Of a stretch of DNA of 64,000 nt, positions 32,312 through 41,942 are shown piece after piece. Source of the stretch: Methanobacteriaceae archaeon (lineage in GTDB: Archaea > Methanobacteriota > Methanobacteria > Methanobacteriales > Methanobacteriaceae); contig JAHKLT010000026.1 of assembly GCA_020854915.1 (NCBI GenBank), positions 1 through 64,000 of the forward strand. Reading direction: 5' to 3'. The notes under the pieces are model-generated. The model did no database searches. It had not been told where the DNA came from and saw only the letters and a program-made list of their open reading frames with translations. Positions within the stretch are counted from its first letter, which is position 1. Every line of letters starts with the position of its first letter. A program made the position numbers and the translations under genes.

Positions 32312-34658
32312 AATTAAAGAAAATGACCCAATAACAATAAAATTAGAAAAAGAAAAAAATGATTTAAAAATTGGTGTCTTTATTTGTAGATGTGGTGGAA
32401 ATATATCAGATATTGTTGATATTGATAAAGTTAAATCTTCAATCGATGCAGAAATTGTTGAAGAGTTTGAAAATTTATGTTCTCTAAATGGACGTAAGAT
32501 TATTAGAGAAAATATTATTAATAAAAATCTTGATAGAATTGTTATTGCTGCTTGCTCACCAATTTCTCATGAAAAAACATTTCGAGAGTATGTACAACCA
32601 TTAAATCCTTATTTAATGGACATAGCTAATTTAAGAGAACACTGCTCATGGGTTCATGATGATAACCCGGAAAAAGCTACTGAAAAAGCTATTACATTAA
32701 TAAAAGCATCAATAGAAAAAGTAAAACAATCAAATCCTGTTGATCCTATTTCTTATCAAACCCCAAATAGTGCTGTAGTTATTGGAGGAGGAATAGCTGG
32801 AATGAATTCTGCTCTTTCTCTTGCAAAACAAGGAATTAATGTTGATTTAATAGAAGAAGCACCAACAGTTGGAGGGAACATGGCAAAAATTGGAAAGGTT
32901 TTCTCTCCTATTAAAATAGCTGAAGAATGTGGTTTGTGTTTACTTAATCCAATATTGAATGAATTTGTATGGCATAAAAATATCAATATACACACTAATT
33001 CAAAAGTATTAAACTGTGAAAAAAGAGGAGGTAATTTCACATTACTTGTTGAAAAAAATCCTCGTTATGTAGATAGTGATAAATGTATTTCTTGTGGTAA
33101 ATGTAGTGAAGTATGTGAAGTAGAAGTGAATGATTCATGGAATGATGGATTATCAAAAAGAAAAGCTATTTACAGACCATTTTCACAATCATATCCTGAT
33201 TCCTATATAATTGATATAGAAAATTGTGAAAAATGTGGTAAATGTGTTAAAATATGCCCAATGCATGCAATTAGACTAAAAGCAGAAAAAGAAATGATCC
33301 CATTAAATTCAGGTTCAGTCATTATAGCTACTGGCCATAAGCTATTTAATCCTGATTTAAGACCAGAATATGGTTATAGTAGATACGAAGATGTAATAAC
33401 ACAAAGTGAACTTGGAAGAATAATGGGAGTAAATGGACCTACAAAAGGAAAACTCAAAAAACTATCAAATGGAAAAGTCCCAAAAAGAATTGTTATGATT
33501 CAATGTGTTGGTTCAAGAGATGAAAAACCAGGTGGCCATAAATATTGTTCAAAAGTATGTTGTATGGTTGCTTTAAAAAATGCAAATATAATTAAACATA
33601 AATATCCTGATACCAATATTATTATTTGCTATACGGATATTAGAACTCCCGGAATGTATGAAAAATACTACAAACACACACAACAAGCAGGTATTAGATT
33701 AATCAGAGGCCGACCTGGAGAAGTAGTGAAAAAAAATGATACTCTTATTGTTAGAACAGAAGATACATTGAAAAAAGAATTTGTTGAAATTGAAGCAGAT
33801 ATGGTTGTTTTATCAACAGCTTTAGAACCATCAGAAGGAACAAAAGAAATAGCTAAAATTATGGATATTGGAGTTACTGAAGATTTTTTTATAAAAGAAT
33901 CACATCCAAAAACAAAACCAGTTACAACAGATGTTAAAGGAGCATATGTTTGTGGAACAGCTCAAGATCCTAAAGATATTACTGAAAGTATTATGCAAGC
34001 AACATCTGCAGCAGCAAAAGTATCTGAAATGATTCACCAAGGTGTTGAAATAGAACCATTTATAGCTGAAATCGATCAAAAAAGATGTAATATCTGTGAA
34101 AAATGTATTCATACTTGTAAATATAAAGCATTATCGATTAAAGATGATGAAATGCATATCGATCCTGTCTCATGTTCTGGTTGTGGAAAATGTTTAACAG
34201 CATGTAGTGAAAATGCAATAAATATACAAGGAAATATAGAAGAAAAAATATTTGGAACAATTTATGGATTATTAAAAGATAAAAAAGAAGGAGAAAGGAG
34301 AATAATTGTTTTCTTAGACAGAATTGGATATACAACAACAGATAATATTGGAGTAAATAGAGTCAAATTACCTGAATCTATTTATGTTGTTAAAGTACAT
34401 TCTGTTAACAGAGTAATGCCAAAACATATAATTTATGCATTACAAAATGGTGCTGATGGTGTATTTATAGGAGAATATCCTGGAGATTTAATGTATCAGG
34501 AAGTTGAAAAGAAAATGAACTTGATTCAAGAAAAAATAGCTGAAAATAATATGAATCCTGAAAGATTAGAATTTTCAAATGTTTATATTCCATACTTTAG
34601 AGGTCTTGCAGAAAAATTTGAAAGATTTGATGATAAAATAAAAAATCTAGAAGGTTAA
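32304..34658 (+). CDS. hdrA: HdrA-like flavoprotein fused to a cysteine-free MvhD-like domain
   Basis: A 784-residue HdrA paralogue. Ordered features: N-terminal iron-sulfur domain with FICRCGGNI, NLCSLNG, AACSPISHE and REHCSWVH; FAD site VVIGGGIAGMNSALSL (about 150); CGLC; ferredoxin motifs CISCGKCSEVC and CEKCGKCVKICP; two more near residue 605-655 (CNICEKCIHTC, CSGCGKCLTAC). Residues about 680-784 resemble MvhD (GVNRVKLPESI, NGADGVFIG, PERLEF) but all MvhD cysteines are replaced (for example EYPGDLMY for the usual HPGDCHY). I use ATG 32304, behind GAGTGATAATA, not the earlier frame opening at 32262. Electron input from hydrogenase through this domain is therefore doubtful. Confidence 0.85.
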   Translation: MSEIKENDPITIKLEKEKNDLKIGVFICRCGGNISDIVDIDKVKSSIDAEIVEEFENLCSLNGRKIIRENIINKNLDRIVIAACSPISHEKTFREYVQPLNPYLMDIANLREHCSWVHDDNPEKATEKAITLIKASIEKVKQSNPVDPISYQTPNSAVVIGGGIAGMNSALSLAKQGINVDLIEEAPTVGGNMAKIGKVFSPIKIAEECGLCLLNPILNEFVWHKNINIHTNSKVLNCEKRGGNFTLLVEKNPRYVDSDKCISCGKCSEVCEVEVNDSWNDGLSKRKAIYRPFSQSYPDSYIIDIENCEKCGKCVKICPMHAIRLKAEKEMIPLNSGSVIIATGHKLFNPDLRPEYGYSRYEDVITQSELGRIMGVNGPTKGKLKKLSNGKVPKRIVMIQCVGSRDEKPGGHKYCSKVCCMVALKNANIIKHKYPDTNIIICYTDIRTPGMYEKYYKHTQQAGIRLIRGRPGEVVKKNDTLIVRTEDTLKKEFVEIEADMVVLSTALEPSEGTKEIAKIMDIGVTEDFFIKESHPKTKPVTTDVKGAYVCGTAQDPKDITESIMQATSAAAKVSEMIHQGVEIEPFIAEIDQKRCNICEKCIHTCKYKALSIKDDEMHIDPVSCSGCGKCLTACSENAINIQGNIEEKIFGTIYGLLKDKKEGERRIIVFLDRIGYTTTDNIGVNRVKLPESIYVVKVHSVNRVMPKHIIYALQNGADGVFIGEYPGDLMYQEVEKKMNLIQEKIAENNMNPERLEFSNVYIPYFRGLAEKFERFDDKIKNLEG

Positions 34659-34696
34659 ATAAATCTTAAATGAAATCAAGAAAAAAACATTGTTTA

Positions 34697-35236
34697 TTAT
34701 TTCAAAACAGATTTCATAAATCTATTTTTTATTTCGATAGGACTTAAAGGAATGATTTTTACAGATTCATTATTTCCTTTATCTATTTTGAAATTAATAA
34801 AAGTATTTTCATCTAAATTAATTATTTCTTTTAAATTAATATTTTCATATTCAAAAGATTTTAAACCAGAAGATTTTGCAATTTCAAATAAATCAACATA
34901 TCGTGCATAAGTATCTTGATTTCCAGTGGATCCATATGCTCCATTGTTTAATAAAATCCATGTTAGATTTTTAGGTTTTTGTTTAGAAATTGTAACAATA
35001 GAACCTAAATTCATTAAAAGAGAACCATCACCATCAATAACAACTACTTTCTTATCTTGAGAAATAGCTAATCCTAAACCAATTGATGAAACAAGCCCCA
35101 TTGAACCAATCATATAAAAGTTTTCATTTCTATCTTTTATAGCATATAATTCTCGTGATGGAAAACCAATATTGCAAACAATTAATTCATCATCAATTGA
35201 TTTCATAATTTCTTTAATTGCATCATAACGTTTCAT
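34697..35236 (-). CDS. comE: Sulfopyruvate decarboxylase, beta subunit
   Basis: A 179-residue thiamine-diphosphate subunit. SMGLVSSIGLGLA and the TPP/Mg site DGDGSLLMNLGSI to LLNNGAYGS are visible. With ComD it turns sulfopyruvate into sulfoacetaldehyde for coenzyme M. The frame opens with TTG (35251), but GTGAT lies four bases before ATG 35236, so that start is chosen. It follows comD directly and converges on hdrA with 38 bases between. Confidence 0.92.
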   Translation of the reverse strand: MKRYDAIKEIMKSIDDELIVCNIGFPSRELYAIKDRNENFYMIGSMGLVSSIGLGLAISQDKKVVVIDGDGSLLMNLGSIVTISKQKPKNLTWILLNNGAYGSTGNQDTYARYVDLFEIAKSSGLKSFEYENINLKEIINLDENTFINFKIDKGNNESVKIIPLSPIEIKNRFMKSVLK

Positions 35237-35251
35237 TTTATCACATAACAA

Positions 35252-35752
35252 TTATTTACATGTCCAATAGCTAATTTCTAATAAAATAGCTACAGGTAAT
35301 TCATTTTCAAGAGATTTTTCCCAAGAATTAGATACAATATCTAAACATTCCTCTGTAGAACATGGATTAAAATGTTGAATATTAATTGAATCTAAAATTT
35401 TTGGAGTAGCTATTCCCATTGGAACTTGTCCTACAATAGGTTCACCTTCAGTTCCTCTGTGACTAATTATCATTACAAGGGGGAATTTATATAGTTCAGT
35501 TAAAGAAGTTAATCCATTAACAGAGTTTCCAAGACCTGAGTTTTGCATTAAAATAGCTACTTTCTTACCAGCAAGATATGCTCCTGCACATATGCCAATA
35601 CCTTCTTCTTCTCTAGTTACAGGCATATGGGTTATTTTTTTATCTTCATCAACTAAGGTAAGTAGTTTATTTAAATTTATACACGGCAAACTAACAATGA
35701 AATTAATTCCTGCTTTTTTTATGCCTTCATAAACATAATTACTATTTACCAT
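35252..35752 (-). CDS. comD: Sulfopyruvate decarboxylase, alpha subunit
   Basis: A 166-residue subunit with the pyrimidine-binding half of a thiamine-diphosphate enzyme: FIVSLPCINLN at the N-terminus, MPVTREEEGIGICAGAYLAG holding the catalytic Glu (shown as TREEEGIGICAGA), and MQNSGLGNSVN. AGGTG precedes ATG 35752; an in-frame GTG within that ribosome binding site (35761) is not the start. It is the gene between idsA and comE in one operon. Confidence 0.92.
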   Translation of the reverse strand: MVNSNYVYEGIKKAGINFIVSLPCINLNKLLTLVDEDKKITHMPVTREEEGIGICAGAYLAGKKVAILMQNSGLGNSVNGLTSLTELYKFPLVMIISHRGTEGEPIVGQVPMGIATPKILDSINIQHFNPCSTEECLDIVSNSWEKSLENELPVAILLEISYWTCK

Positions 35753-35773
35753 AAATAACACCTAATAAATATT

Positions 35774-36760
35774 TTATAAATCTCTTTCAAGAACAAAATC
35801 TGCAATCTTCTCAAGCATGTTTTTAGCTTCAGAATCGGGCAATATTTTTAGTAGTTCTTTTGCCTTGTTGACATTTCCAAGTGCAACATCATGAGTATAT
35901 TGAATTGAATCATATTTTTCAAATATTGATATCGCTACATCTATATCTTCTTTAGAAGAATCACTGTCTTTAAGAATTTTTAATAATTTTTGAGAATCCT
36001 CTTCATTTGCTTCATTTAATGTTTTAACAACCATTAAAGTCATCTTGCCTTTAGCTATATCACTACCCACAGGTTTACCAATATATTTCTCATCTCCAAC
36101 AACATCTAAATAATCATCTTGTATTTGAAAAGCAAGACCAATTAATTCTCCATATTCATACATTGTAGAAATAACTTTATCATCAGCTCCCCCCATAATA
36201 GCTCCAACTTTTGAGGCAGCAGCTATTAAAGCTCCTGTTTTTTTAAAAATCATATCCATATACTCTTCTTCAGAAACATCATATCTACCTTCAAAACTAA
36301 TATCTAAAGCTTGACCTTCACAAATTTGAACACATGCATCAGCTACAGTAGCAAGTGCCTGATTATTTTGAATTGGAGTTTTATCTGAAGTAATGATTAA
36401 TTCAAAAGCTTTAGAAAATAATGTATCCCCTGATAAAATAGCTACACCATTACCCCAAACTTTATGAACTGCAGGAACACCTCGCCTAACATCATCATCA
36501 TCCATAATATCATCATGGATTAAAGAAAAAGTATGAATAAGTTCAATAGCAGCAGCAGAATTTAAAGATCCTTCTTTCCCACCAACAACAGATTCAGAAA
36601 CCATTAATGTTAAAGCTGGCCTAATCATCTTACCTCCAGCATTAGTTAAATAAATAGAAGCTTCTTGAAGATCATTAGGAATTATTGTAGAAAGATTTTC
36701 ATCAATAATTCTTTTAATTTCCTTAGAATAATCATTTAATAAATCTGTAATCTCACTCAT
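35774..36760 (-). CDS. idsA: Geranylgeranyl/farnesyl diphosphate synthase
   Basis: A 328-residue trans-prenyl diphosphate synthase. The first aspartate-rich motif is IHDDIMDDDDVRRG (about 88-100), the second is QIQDDYLDVVGD (about 220). It condenses IPP units to C15/C20 chains for archaeal ether lipids. CGGAGGG precedes the ATG. It ends the mvk-ipk-fni-rnj chain and is followed by comDE. Confidence 0.95.
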   Translation of the reverse strand: MSEITDLLNDYSKEIKRIIDENLSTIIPNDLQEASIYLTNAGGKMIRPALTLMVSESVVGGKEGSLNSAAAIELIHTFSLIHDDIMDDDDVRRGVPAVHKVWGNGVAILSGDTLFSKAFELIITSDKTPIQNNQALATVADACVQICEGQALDISFEGRYDVSEEEYMDMIFKKTGALIAAASKVGAIMGGADDKVISTMYEYGELIGLAFQIQDDYLDVVGDEKYIGKPVGSDIAKGKMTLMVVKTLNEANEEDSQKLLKILKDSDSSKEDIDVAISIFEKYDSIQYTHDVALGNVNKAKELLKILPDSEAKNMLEKIADFVLERDL

Positions 36761-36808
36761 TAAAAACCCTCCGAATAAATATAATATTAATATCCATTAC
36801 TTAAAAAA

Positions 36809-38155
36809 TTATTCACTATTAAAAACTTGCGCTTGAGCATTTCTTAAAATATGTACATCTTTACCAATACGATATCCTTCTTCTTCAGCTAATTCACCAT
36901 AAGCAACGAGCATTGATAAATCACCATGAGCAGGAATAATATGTGATGGTTTTAACATTCTAAGGAAATCTCTATGATCTTCACGTCCAGCATGCCCAGA
37001 AACATGTGCATTAGAATAAATTCTTGCACCACTTGATTTTAGCCTACGTTCCATTATATGTCTATTAGCTGCATTTGTAGGATTTGGAATAATAGGTGCA
37101 GAAATAATAACATTATCTCTTTTTCTAACATTGAAAGGTGTTTTACCATTAGCTATTCTTGGTAAAAGAGCATCAGGTTCACCTTGATGTCCTGTTGTAA
37201 CAAGAAGATATTTATCCCTATTATCTTCTGCTTTCATAAGTGCTTTATTAATAGCTTTAGGATTACCATAAATACTAGAATTCTTAGGTAATTTTAAAAT
37301 ACCTAATTTCTCAGCAATTCCACAAAAACGTTCCATAGATCTACCAAGGAATAATATTTCCCTATGACTTTTTTTAGCAATATCTGCAATAGCTTGTACT
37401 CTTTCAACATGAGAAGAAAATGTTGTAATAATCATTCCAGTTTTTTCCTGAAGTGGTCCATCCATTAAATCTTCTAAAATTATCCTTGCAACACGTTCAG
37501 AATATGTTTTAACTTCATTAAATTCTTTAGCATTTGTAGTTTCAACAATAAGAGTCAAGACACCTTTTTTTCCTAATTCTTTTAATCTTTTATAATCAGG
37601 TGGTGGAGATACTTTTTGATGATTATCAAATTTAAAATCAAGAGCATATACTATAATCCCTTCAGGAGTATGTAAAACTGGGAAAACAGATTGAGGAATA
37701 CTATGAGTAGATTGTACAAACTCTAAAACAATATCCTGAGATAAACGCATTTTCCCCCCTGGATTTAAAGTTTTTATAGGATTATTAACTTTAAATTTAC
37801 GTTCACCTTTAATTTGTTTTTCAATCAATGCAGTAGTATATGGAGTTCCAATAAGCGGAGCATCATATCTATGGGAAAGTTTAGCTACAGCCCCAATATG
37901 ATCCAAATGTCCATGAGAAAAAACTATTCCTTTAACTTTACCATCAACATCTTTCATTAATGTATCATCAGGAATAACTCCTCTTTCAATTAAATCTAAA
38001 CTATGCATTCTATCTATATCAGTATCTTCATGAATACTAATCCTATCTAGATGTATACCCATATCAAATATTACTACATCTTCACCTACTTTAACAGCAG
38101 TCATGTTTCTTCCTACTTCTTCATATCCACCAATTGCTATAACTTCTACAGTCAT
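36809..38155 (-). CDS. rnj: Ribonuclease J (archaeal, metallo-beta-lactamase type)
   Basis: A 448-residue beta-CASP nuclease. [12 protein letters not shown] (about residue 79) is the metal-binding HxHxDH, with [19 protein letters not shown], the beta-CASP block [10 protein letters not shown], and the C-terminal PAHGDL. It acts as a 5'-3' exonuclease or endonuclease on RNA. A GGGAG lies upstream, and ATG overlaps the fni stop (ATGA). Its place inside the mevalonate operon is a conserved archaeal arrangement. Confidence 0.92.
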   Translation of the reverse strand: MTVEVIAIGGYEEVGRNMTAVKVGEDVVIFDMGIHLDRISIHEDTDIDRMHSLDLIERGVIPDDTLMKDVDGKVKGIVFSHGHLDHIGAVAKLSHRYDAPLIGTPYTTALIEKQIKGERKFKVNNPIKTLNPGGKMRLSQDIVLEFVQSTHSIPQSVFPVLHTPEGIIVYALDFKFDNHQKVSPPPDYKRLKELGKKGVLTLIVETTNAKEFNEVKTYSERVARIILEDLMDGPLQEKTGMIITTFSSHVERVQAIADIAKKSHREILFLGRSMERFCGIAEKLGILKLPKNSSIYGNPKAINKALMKAEDNRDKYLLVTTGHQGEPDALLPRIANGKTPFNVRKRDNVIISAPIIPNPTNAANRHIMERRLKSSGARIYSNAHVSGHAGREDHRDFLRMLKPSHIIPAHGDLSMLVAYGELAEEEGYRIGKDVHILRNAQAQVFNSE

Positions 38156-39210
38156 GATTTTTTTCTCCCTGTATATTTTTTCGTGTTAAAACCTCTTTCT
38201 TGAAGCCATTCTTTAGTTTCACCTTTAATAACTAAGTTAGAATTTTTTAATTCTTCTAAATTATTTGCACCAACTAAAAACATAGCTATTTTTAAAGAGT
38301 CATTAAATTTATTTATATATTCAATTATGCTTTCATGCCCTAAATAAGCATTTTGAAGCATAGGTAATGCAATTCCAACAGCATCAGCGCCTAAAGCGAT
38401 AGCTTTAGCAGCATCAAGTCCTGAACGAATACCACCAGATGATAGTACTGGAATATTAACTGAAGAAGAAACCTCTACAGTACTGACTGCAGTTGGTATT
38501 CCCCAATCCCAAAAAGTTTCACCAATATAACGGTTTTCTGCCCTATAAGTTTCAACAGCAGCCCAACTAGTTCCACCAGCACCACCAACATCAATATAAT
38601 CAATTCCTGTTTTTTCAAGACTTTTAGAACTTTCAGCAGAAATTCCTGTTCCAGTTTCTTTAATCATAATAGGAATATCCACCAAATCATTAATCTTTTC
38701 AATAGAATTCAAATAATTACTTGCATCAACATCTCCTTCTGGTTGTATAGATTCCTGCAAAACATTAAGATGAATAGCTAAAATATTTGCATCAAACATT
38801 GAAACAGCTTTTTCAGCATATTCTATTTGAGGAGCCCCAATATTACCAAGTAATAAAGAAGAAGGAGCATAATCTCTAGCTATTGTATAAGTTTCTTCTA
38901 AATCTTTATTTTCAATAGCAGCTCTTTGACTTCCAAGACCTAAAGCTATTTTTTTCTTTTCTGCTGCAATAGCTAATTCTTTATTAATAAATTTAGAATA
39001 AGAATGTCCTCCAGTAATAGCTGTGATAAACAAAGGAGATTCTAGTTTTTTACCAAACACTTCTGTTGAAATATCAATATCGTTTTTACTTAATTCAGGA
39101 ACTGCATTATGAATAAGTTCTATATCTTCAAATCCAGTACTTTTATTTTTATAATTAACATTATAATTTTTACATATTAGTAAGTGTTCTAACTTTCTAT
39201 CTGAAATCAT
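38152..39210 (-). CDS. fni: Isopentenyl-diphosphate delta-isomerase, type 2 (FMN-dependent)
   Basis: A 352-residue flavoprotein that interconverts IPP and DMAPP. The TIM-barrel motifs [45 protein letters not shown] and [20 protein letters not shown] are all visible. GAGGAGTT precedes the ATG. Coupled to rnj by a 4-base overlap and to the kinases upstream, it completes the route from mevalonate to both C5 isomers. Confidence 0.94.
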   Translation of the reverse strand: MISDRKLEHLLICKNYNVNYKNKSTGFEDIELIHNAVPELSKNDIDISTEVFGKKLESPLFITAITGGHSYSKFINKELAIAAEKKKIALGLGSQRAAIENKDLEETYTIARDYAPSSLLLGNIGAPQIEYAEKAVSMFDANILAIHLNVLQESIQPEGDVDASNYLNSIEKINDLVDIPIMIKETGTGISAESSKSLEKTGIDYIDVGGAGGTSWAAVETYRAENRYIGETFWDWGIPTAVSTVEVSSSVNIPVLSSGGIRSGLDAAKAIALGADAVGIALPMLQNAYLGHESIIEYINKFNDSLKIAMFLVGANNLEELKNSNLVIKGETKEWLQERGFNTKKYTGRKKS

Positions 39211-39274
39211 TTTTAACTCCTCATTACAAATGTAATGATTTTATAATTAATAAATAAGAATAATATAATAATAG

Positions 39275-40072
39275 TTATTTTTTTGAAATAATAGTCCCTT
39301 TAACATCTTTATTTTCTAAAGCTTTATAAACATTTTTTTCTTTATTAATATTAATAATTGTTGATTCAATCCCTAAATCAGCTAATTCTAAAAGTTCCTT
39401 AATTTTACCAAGCATACCACCAGTTACATCTACATTAGTGGTATTATCAAAAGAATCTAAATCACTTAATGAATTAAATTCTTTAAAAAGAACTGCATCA
39501 TTATTAGTTTTTGGATTTTTATTATATACCCCATCAACATCAGTTCCCAAAATAATTTTATCTGATTTTAGATTTTTAGCTAAAAATTGTATTATTTGAT
39601 CACCAGATAATACAGCTATTTTTAATAAATCATCCAACACAACATCACCATACAAAACAGGAATAAAATTATTTTCTAAATAATCTTTAATTAAATTTAA
39701 ATTAGCTATTTTTATTCTCCCATTAGATGTTTTTATAAATGTTGAAGGTTGCAAACTAACAACTGGTAAATCATTATCAATGAAAACATCACATATTTCC
39801 ATATTTAATTTTTTGACTGCATTTTGTGTTTTAGAAAATCCTATTCTCTTTTCAGGAAATTCTTCCATATTAAATTTTTTTCCAATATTGTATTTTTTAG
39901 CAGGAGGATGACCAAAAGAACCTGCACCATGTACAATTATTAATTTTTTATTTTTTTTAGCAAATGAACCTTTAATTTCTTCACAAATTCTATTTAAATT
40001 ATCATAATCAATTTCAGGAGTAGTTAAATTTTTTTTAGTTAAAACACTTCCACCTAATTTTAAAATAATCAT
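39275..40072 (-). CDS. ipk: Isopentenyl phosphate kinase
   Basis: A 265-residue amino-acid-kinase-fold enzyme making IPP from isopentenyl phosphate, the archaeal alternative mevalonate route. IILKLGGSVLT, IVHGAGSFGHPPAKKY (catalytic His) and LGTDVDGVYNKNP are present. The frame opens at GTG 40081, but AAGTGAT precedes ATG 40072, so I use that. The ribosome binding site overlaps the mvk stop. Confidence 0.93.
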   Translation of the reverse strand: MIILKLGGSVLTKKNLTTPEIDYDNLNRICEEIKGSFAKKNKKLIIVHGAGSFGHPPAKKYNIGKKFNMEEFPEKRIGFSKTQNAVKKLNMEICDVFIDNDLPVVSLQPSTFIKTSNGRIKIANLNLIKDYLENNFIPVLYGDVVLDDLLKIAVLSGDQIIQFLAKNLKSDKIILGTDVDGVYNKNPKTNNDAVLFKEFNSLSDLDSFDNTTNVDVTGGMLGKIKELLELADLGIESTIININKEKNVYKALENKDVKGTIISKK

Positions 40073-40081
40073 AAAAATCAC

Positions 40082-41044
40082 TTAATATTTTACCTGATAA
40101 TAAATGCCTTTATTTGTGAATTTAGTCTTCAAAATTTTTTCATATTTAGATATTTCCGCAGCAACAGAATCAATATTTTTAGGACATAAAGCAATTATAC
40201 TTCCACCACCACCAGCACCCGTGATTTTAGCACCAACAGCTCCTTTTTTTCTTGCAAGATAAACCATTCTAGATAATTCTGGTGTTGATACTCCTAAAGA
40301 ATCTAACAATCCATGATTAATATTCATTAGTTCCCCTATTTTAGAAACATTATTATGTAAAATAGCATATTTTCCACTATTAGTTAAATTACCCATTGCA
40401 GAAATGATATGGTTTACAATTTTAGGATTGTTTTCTTTAAGAAATTTAACATCTTTAACCATCTTACCAGTATTACCATGTTTAGAAGAATATCCTATAA
40501 CAAAAGGAGTTTTAAATTTAATCCTTAAACTTTGAAACTTTTTGCTTCTAGATAAATAAATAATTCCCCCATGAGTACAAACTAATGTATCTAAAGGGCT
40601 TGCAATACCCTGAACTGTTTCTTCAATTTTATGAGCATCAAAAGCAAGTGATTTACGATTGAATTTAACTTTATGATACCTGTATAATGCTGCTAAAGTT
40701 GCAACAGTAACTGCAGCAGAAGATCCTAAACCAGAACCAATAGGAATATTAGAAGATAATATAATCTCAATAGGACTATGATCATGATGTTGATATAAAA
40801 CTTCTAAAATATATCTAATAATCCCAGGTTTACCTTTTTTTAAATAATATTTCTTAGATTTAGAATTAATTTCTGCTTCGAAATTTAAATCATAAGATTT
40901 TAAAATAGTTTTATTATTGGGTGAATTTTTAATCTTTATAAAAGCTCTTTTATCTACAGCTCCAGCAATAGCTGGTTCACCATAAACAACAGAATGTTCT
41001 CCAAATAAAATAACTTTTCCAGGAGCTGAAGCTATAACTTCCAT
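40082..41044 (-). CDS. mvk: Mevalonate kinase
   Basis: A 320-residue GHMP kinase. Substrate-phosphate motif SAPGKVILFGEHSVVYG, the ATP loop PIGSGLGSSAAVTVA (about 100), and the C-terminal KITGAGGGGSIIAL are complete. It phosphorylates mevalonate. GGTGAAAT precedes the ATG. It lies 84 bases after rps2 in the ribosomal chain; the gap is small, but a separate promoter cannot be ruled out. Confidence 0.95.
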   Translation of the reverse strand: MEVIASAPGKVILFGEHSVVYGEPAIAGAVDKRAFIKIKNSPNNKTILKSYDLNFEAEINSKSKKYYLKKGKPGIIRYILEVLYQHHDHSPIEIILSSNIPIGSGLGSSAAVTVATLAALYRYHKVKFNRKSLAFDAHKIEETVQGIASPLDTLVCTHGGIIYLSRSKKFQSLRIKFKTPFVIGYSSKHGNTGKMVKDVKFLKENNPKIVNHIISAMGNLTNSGKYAILHNNVSKIGELMNINHGLLDSLGVSTPELSRMVYLARKKGAVGAKITGAGGGGSIIALCPKNIDSVAAEISKYEKILKTKFTNKGIYYQVKY

Positions 41045-41128
41045 ATTTCACCAAAATAAATAAAAATAAAATTTGAACTTATAAAAATAAATAAAATTAT
41101 TTAAAAATTAAATAAAATAAAGAAAAGT

Positions 41129-41725
41129 TTAAAATTTAAGTTCAAATTCTGCAGGATCTATATCTAATTCTCCATCTTCTGGAATAATACCTTTTTCTCT
41201 TAAAATTTGTCTTGCAAGTAACCAATAAACAAGAGCAATAGCTTTTCTTCCTTTATTATTAACTGGAATTACTATATCAACAAAACTAAGTAAATTTTCA
41301 GTATCACACAACCCAATAACAGGAATACCATTTTGTTTAGATTCAACAACTGCTTGAGAATCTGATCTTGGATCAGTAACTATAATAATTTTTGGTTCAA
41401 TAAATTTAGCATATTTTGGATTAGTTAAAGTTCCAGGAATAAATCTTCCTGGAATTGTTTTACATCCAACTACTTCTCCAAATTTTTTAACTGGTGCCTG
41501 ACCATATTGTCTTGTAGCAACAACTAAAATATCCTCTGGATCATATTGTGCTAATAATTTAGCTATTTGCTTAATTCTTTCATCAGTTTTTTGAATATTT
41601 AAAACATATAAACCATCAGATCTTACACGGAAAATATATTTTTCCATGTCACTAGTTTTCTGTTGAGTGCCAATATGCAATCCTGCTGCTAAGTAATTAT
41701 CTAATTCTATTAAAAGTTCAGACAC
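41129..41725 (-). CDS. rps2: Ribosomal protein uS2
   Basis: A 198-residue S2. [35 protein letters not shown] and [13 protein letters not shown] are typical. The GTG start at 41725 lies five bases after AGGTGAT; the earlier frame opening at 41734 falls within that site. Follows the ferredoxin gene closely. Confidence 0.95.
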   Translation of the reverse strand: MSELLIELDNYLAAGLHIGTQQKTSDMEKYIFRVRSDGLYVLNIQKTDERIKQIAKLLAQYDPEDILVVATRQYGQAPVKKFGEVVGCKTIPGRFIPGTLTNPKYAKFIEPKIIIVTDPRSDSQAVVESKQNGIPVIGLCDTENLLSFVDIVIPVNNKGRKAIALVYWLLARQILREKGIIPEDGELDIDPAEFELKF

Positions 41726-41734
41726 TAATATCAC

Positions 41735-41923
41735 CTAGTCTTCAACAGTGATAGCAGCAGTTGGGCACACATCCATACAAATTTCACATTGAGAACAAAT
41801 TTCTTCATTTTCAGTGCCAATTTTGTCGCCTTCAACCACAAAAATACTCATAGGACAAGTATCTACACATTCTGCGCAACTTGGTCCTTGACATTTATCA
41901 TAATCTATACTAACATTAGCCAT
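41735..41923 (-). CDS. 2x[4Fe-4S] ferredoxin
   Basis: A 62-residue ferredoxin starting at ATG 41923, with GGAGAT upstream; a longer frame reading to 41983 lies inside eno and is not real. Cysteine sets CQGPSCAECVDTCP (one extra spacing residue in the first, C-x4-C) and CSQCEICMDVCP each bind a cluster. The first motif with an extended loop is unusual but also found in archaeal ribosomal-operon ferredoxins. Role: general electron carrier. Confidence 0.9.
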   Translation of the reverse strand: MANVSIDYDKCQGPSCAECVDTCPMSIFVVEGDKIGTENEEICSQCEICMDVCPTAAITVED

Positions 41924-41942
41924 AATATCTATCTCCTTTTTT

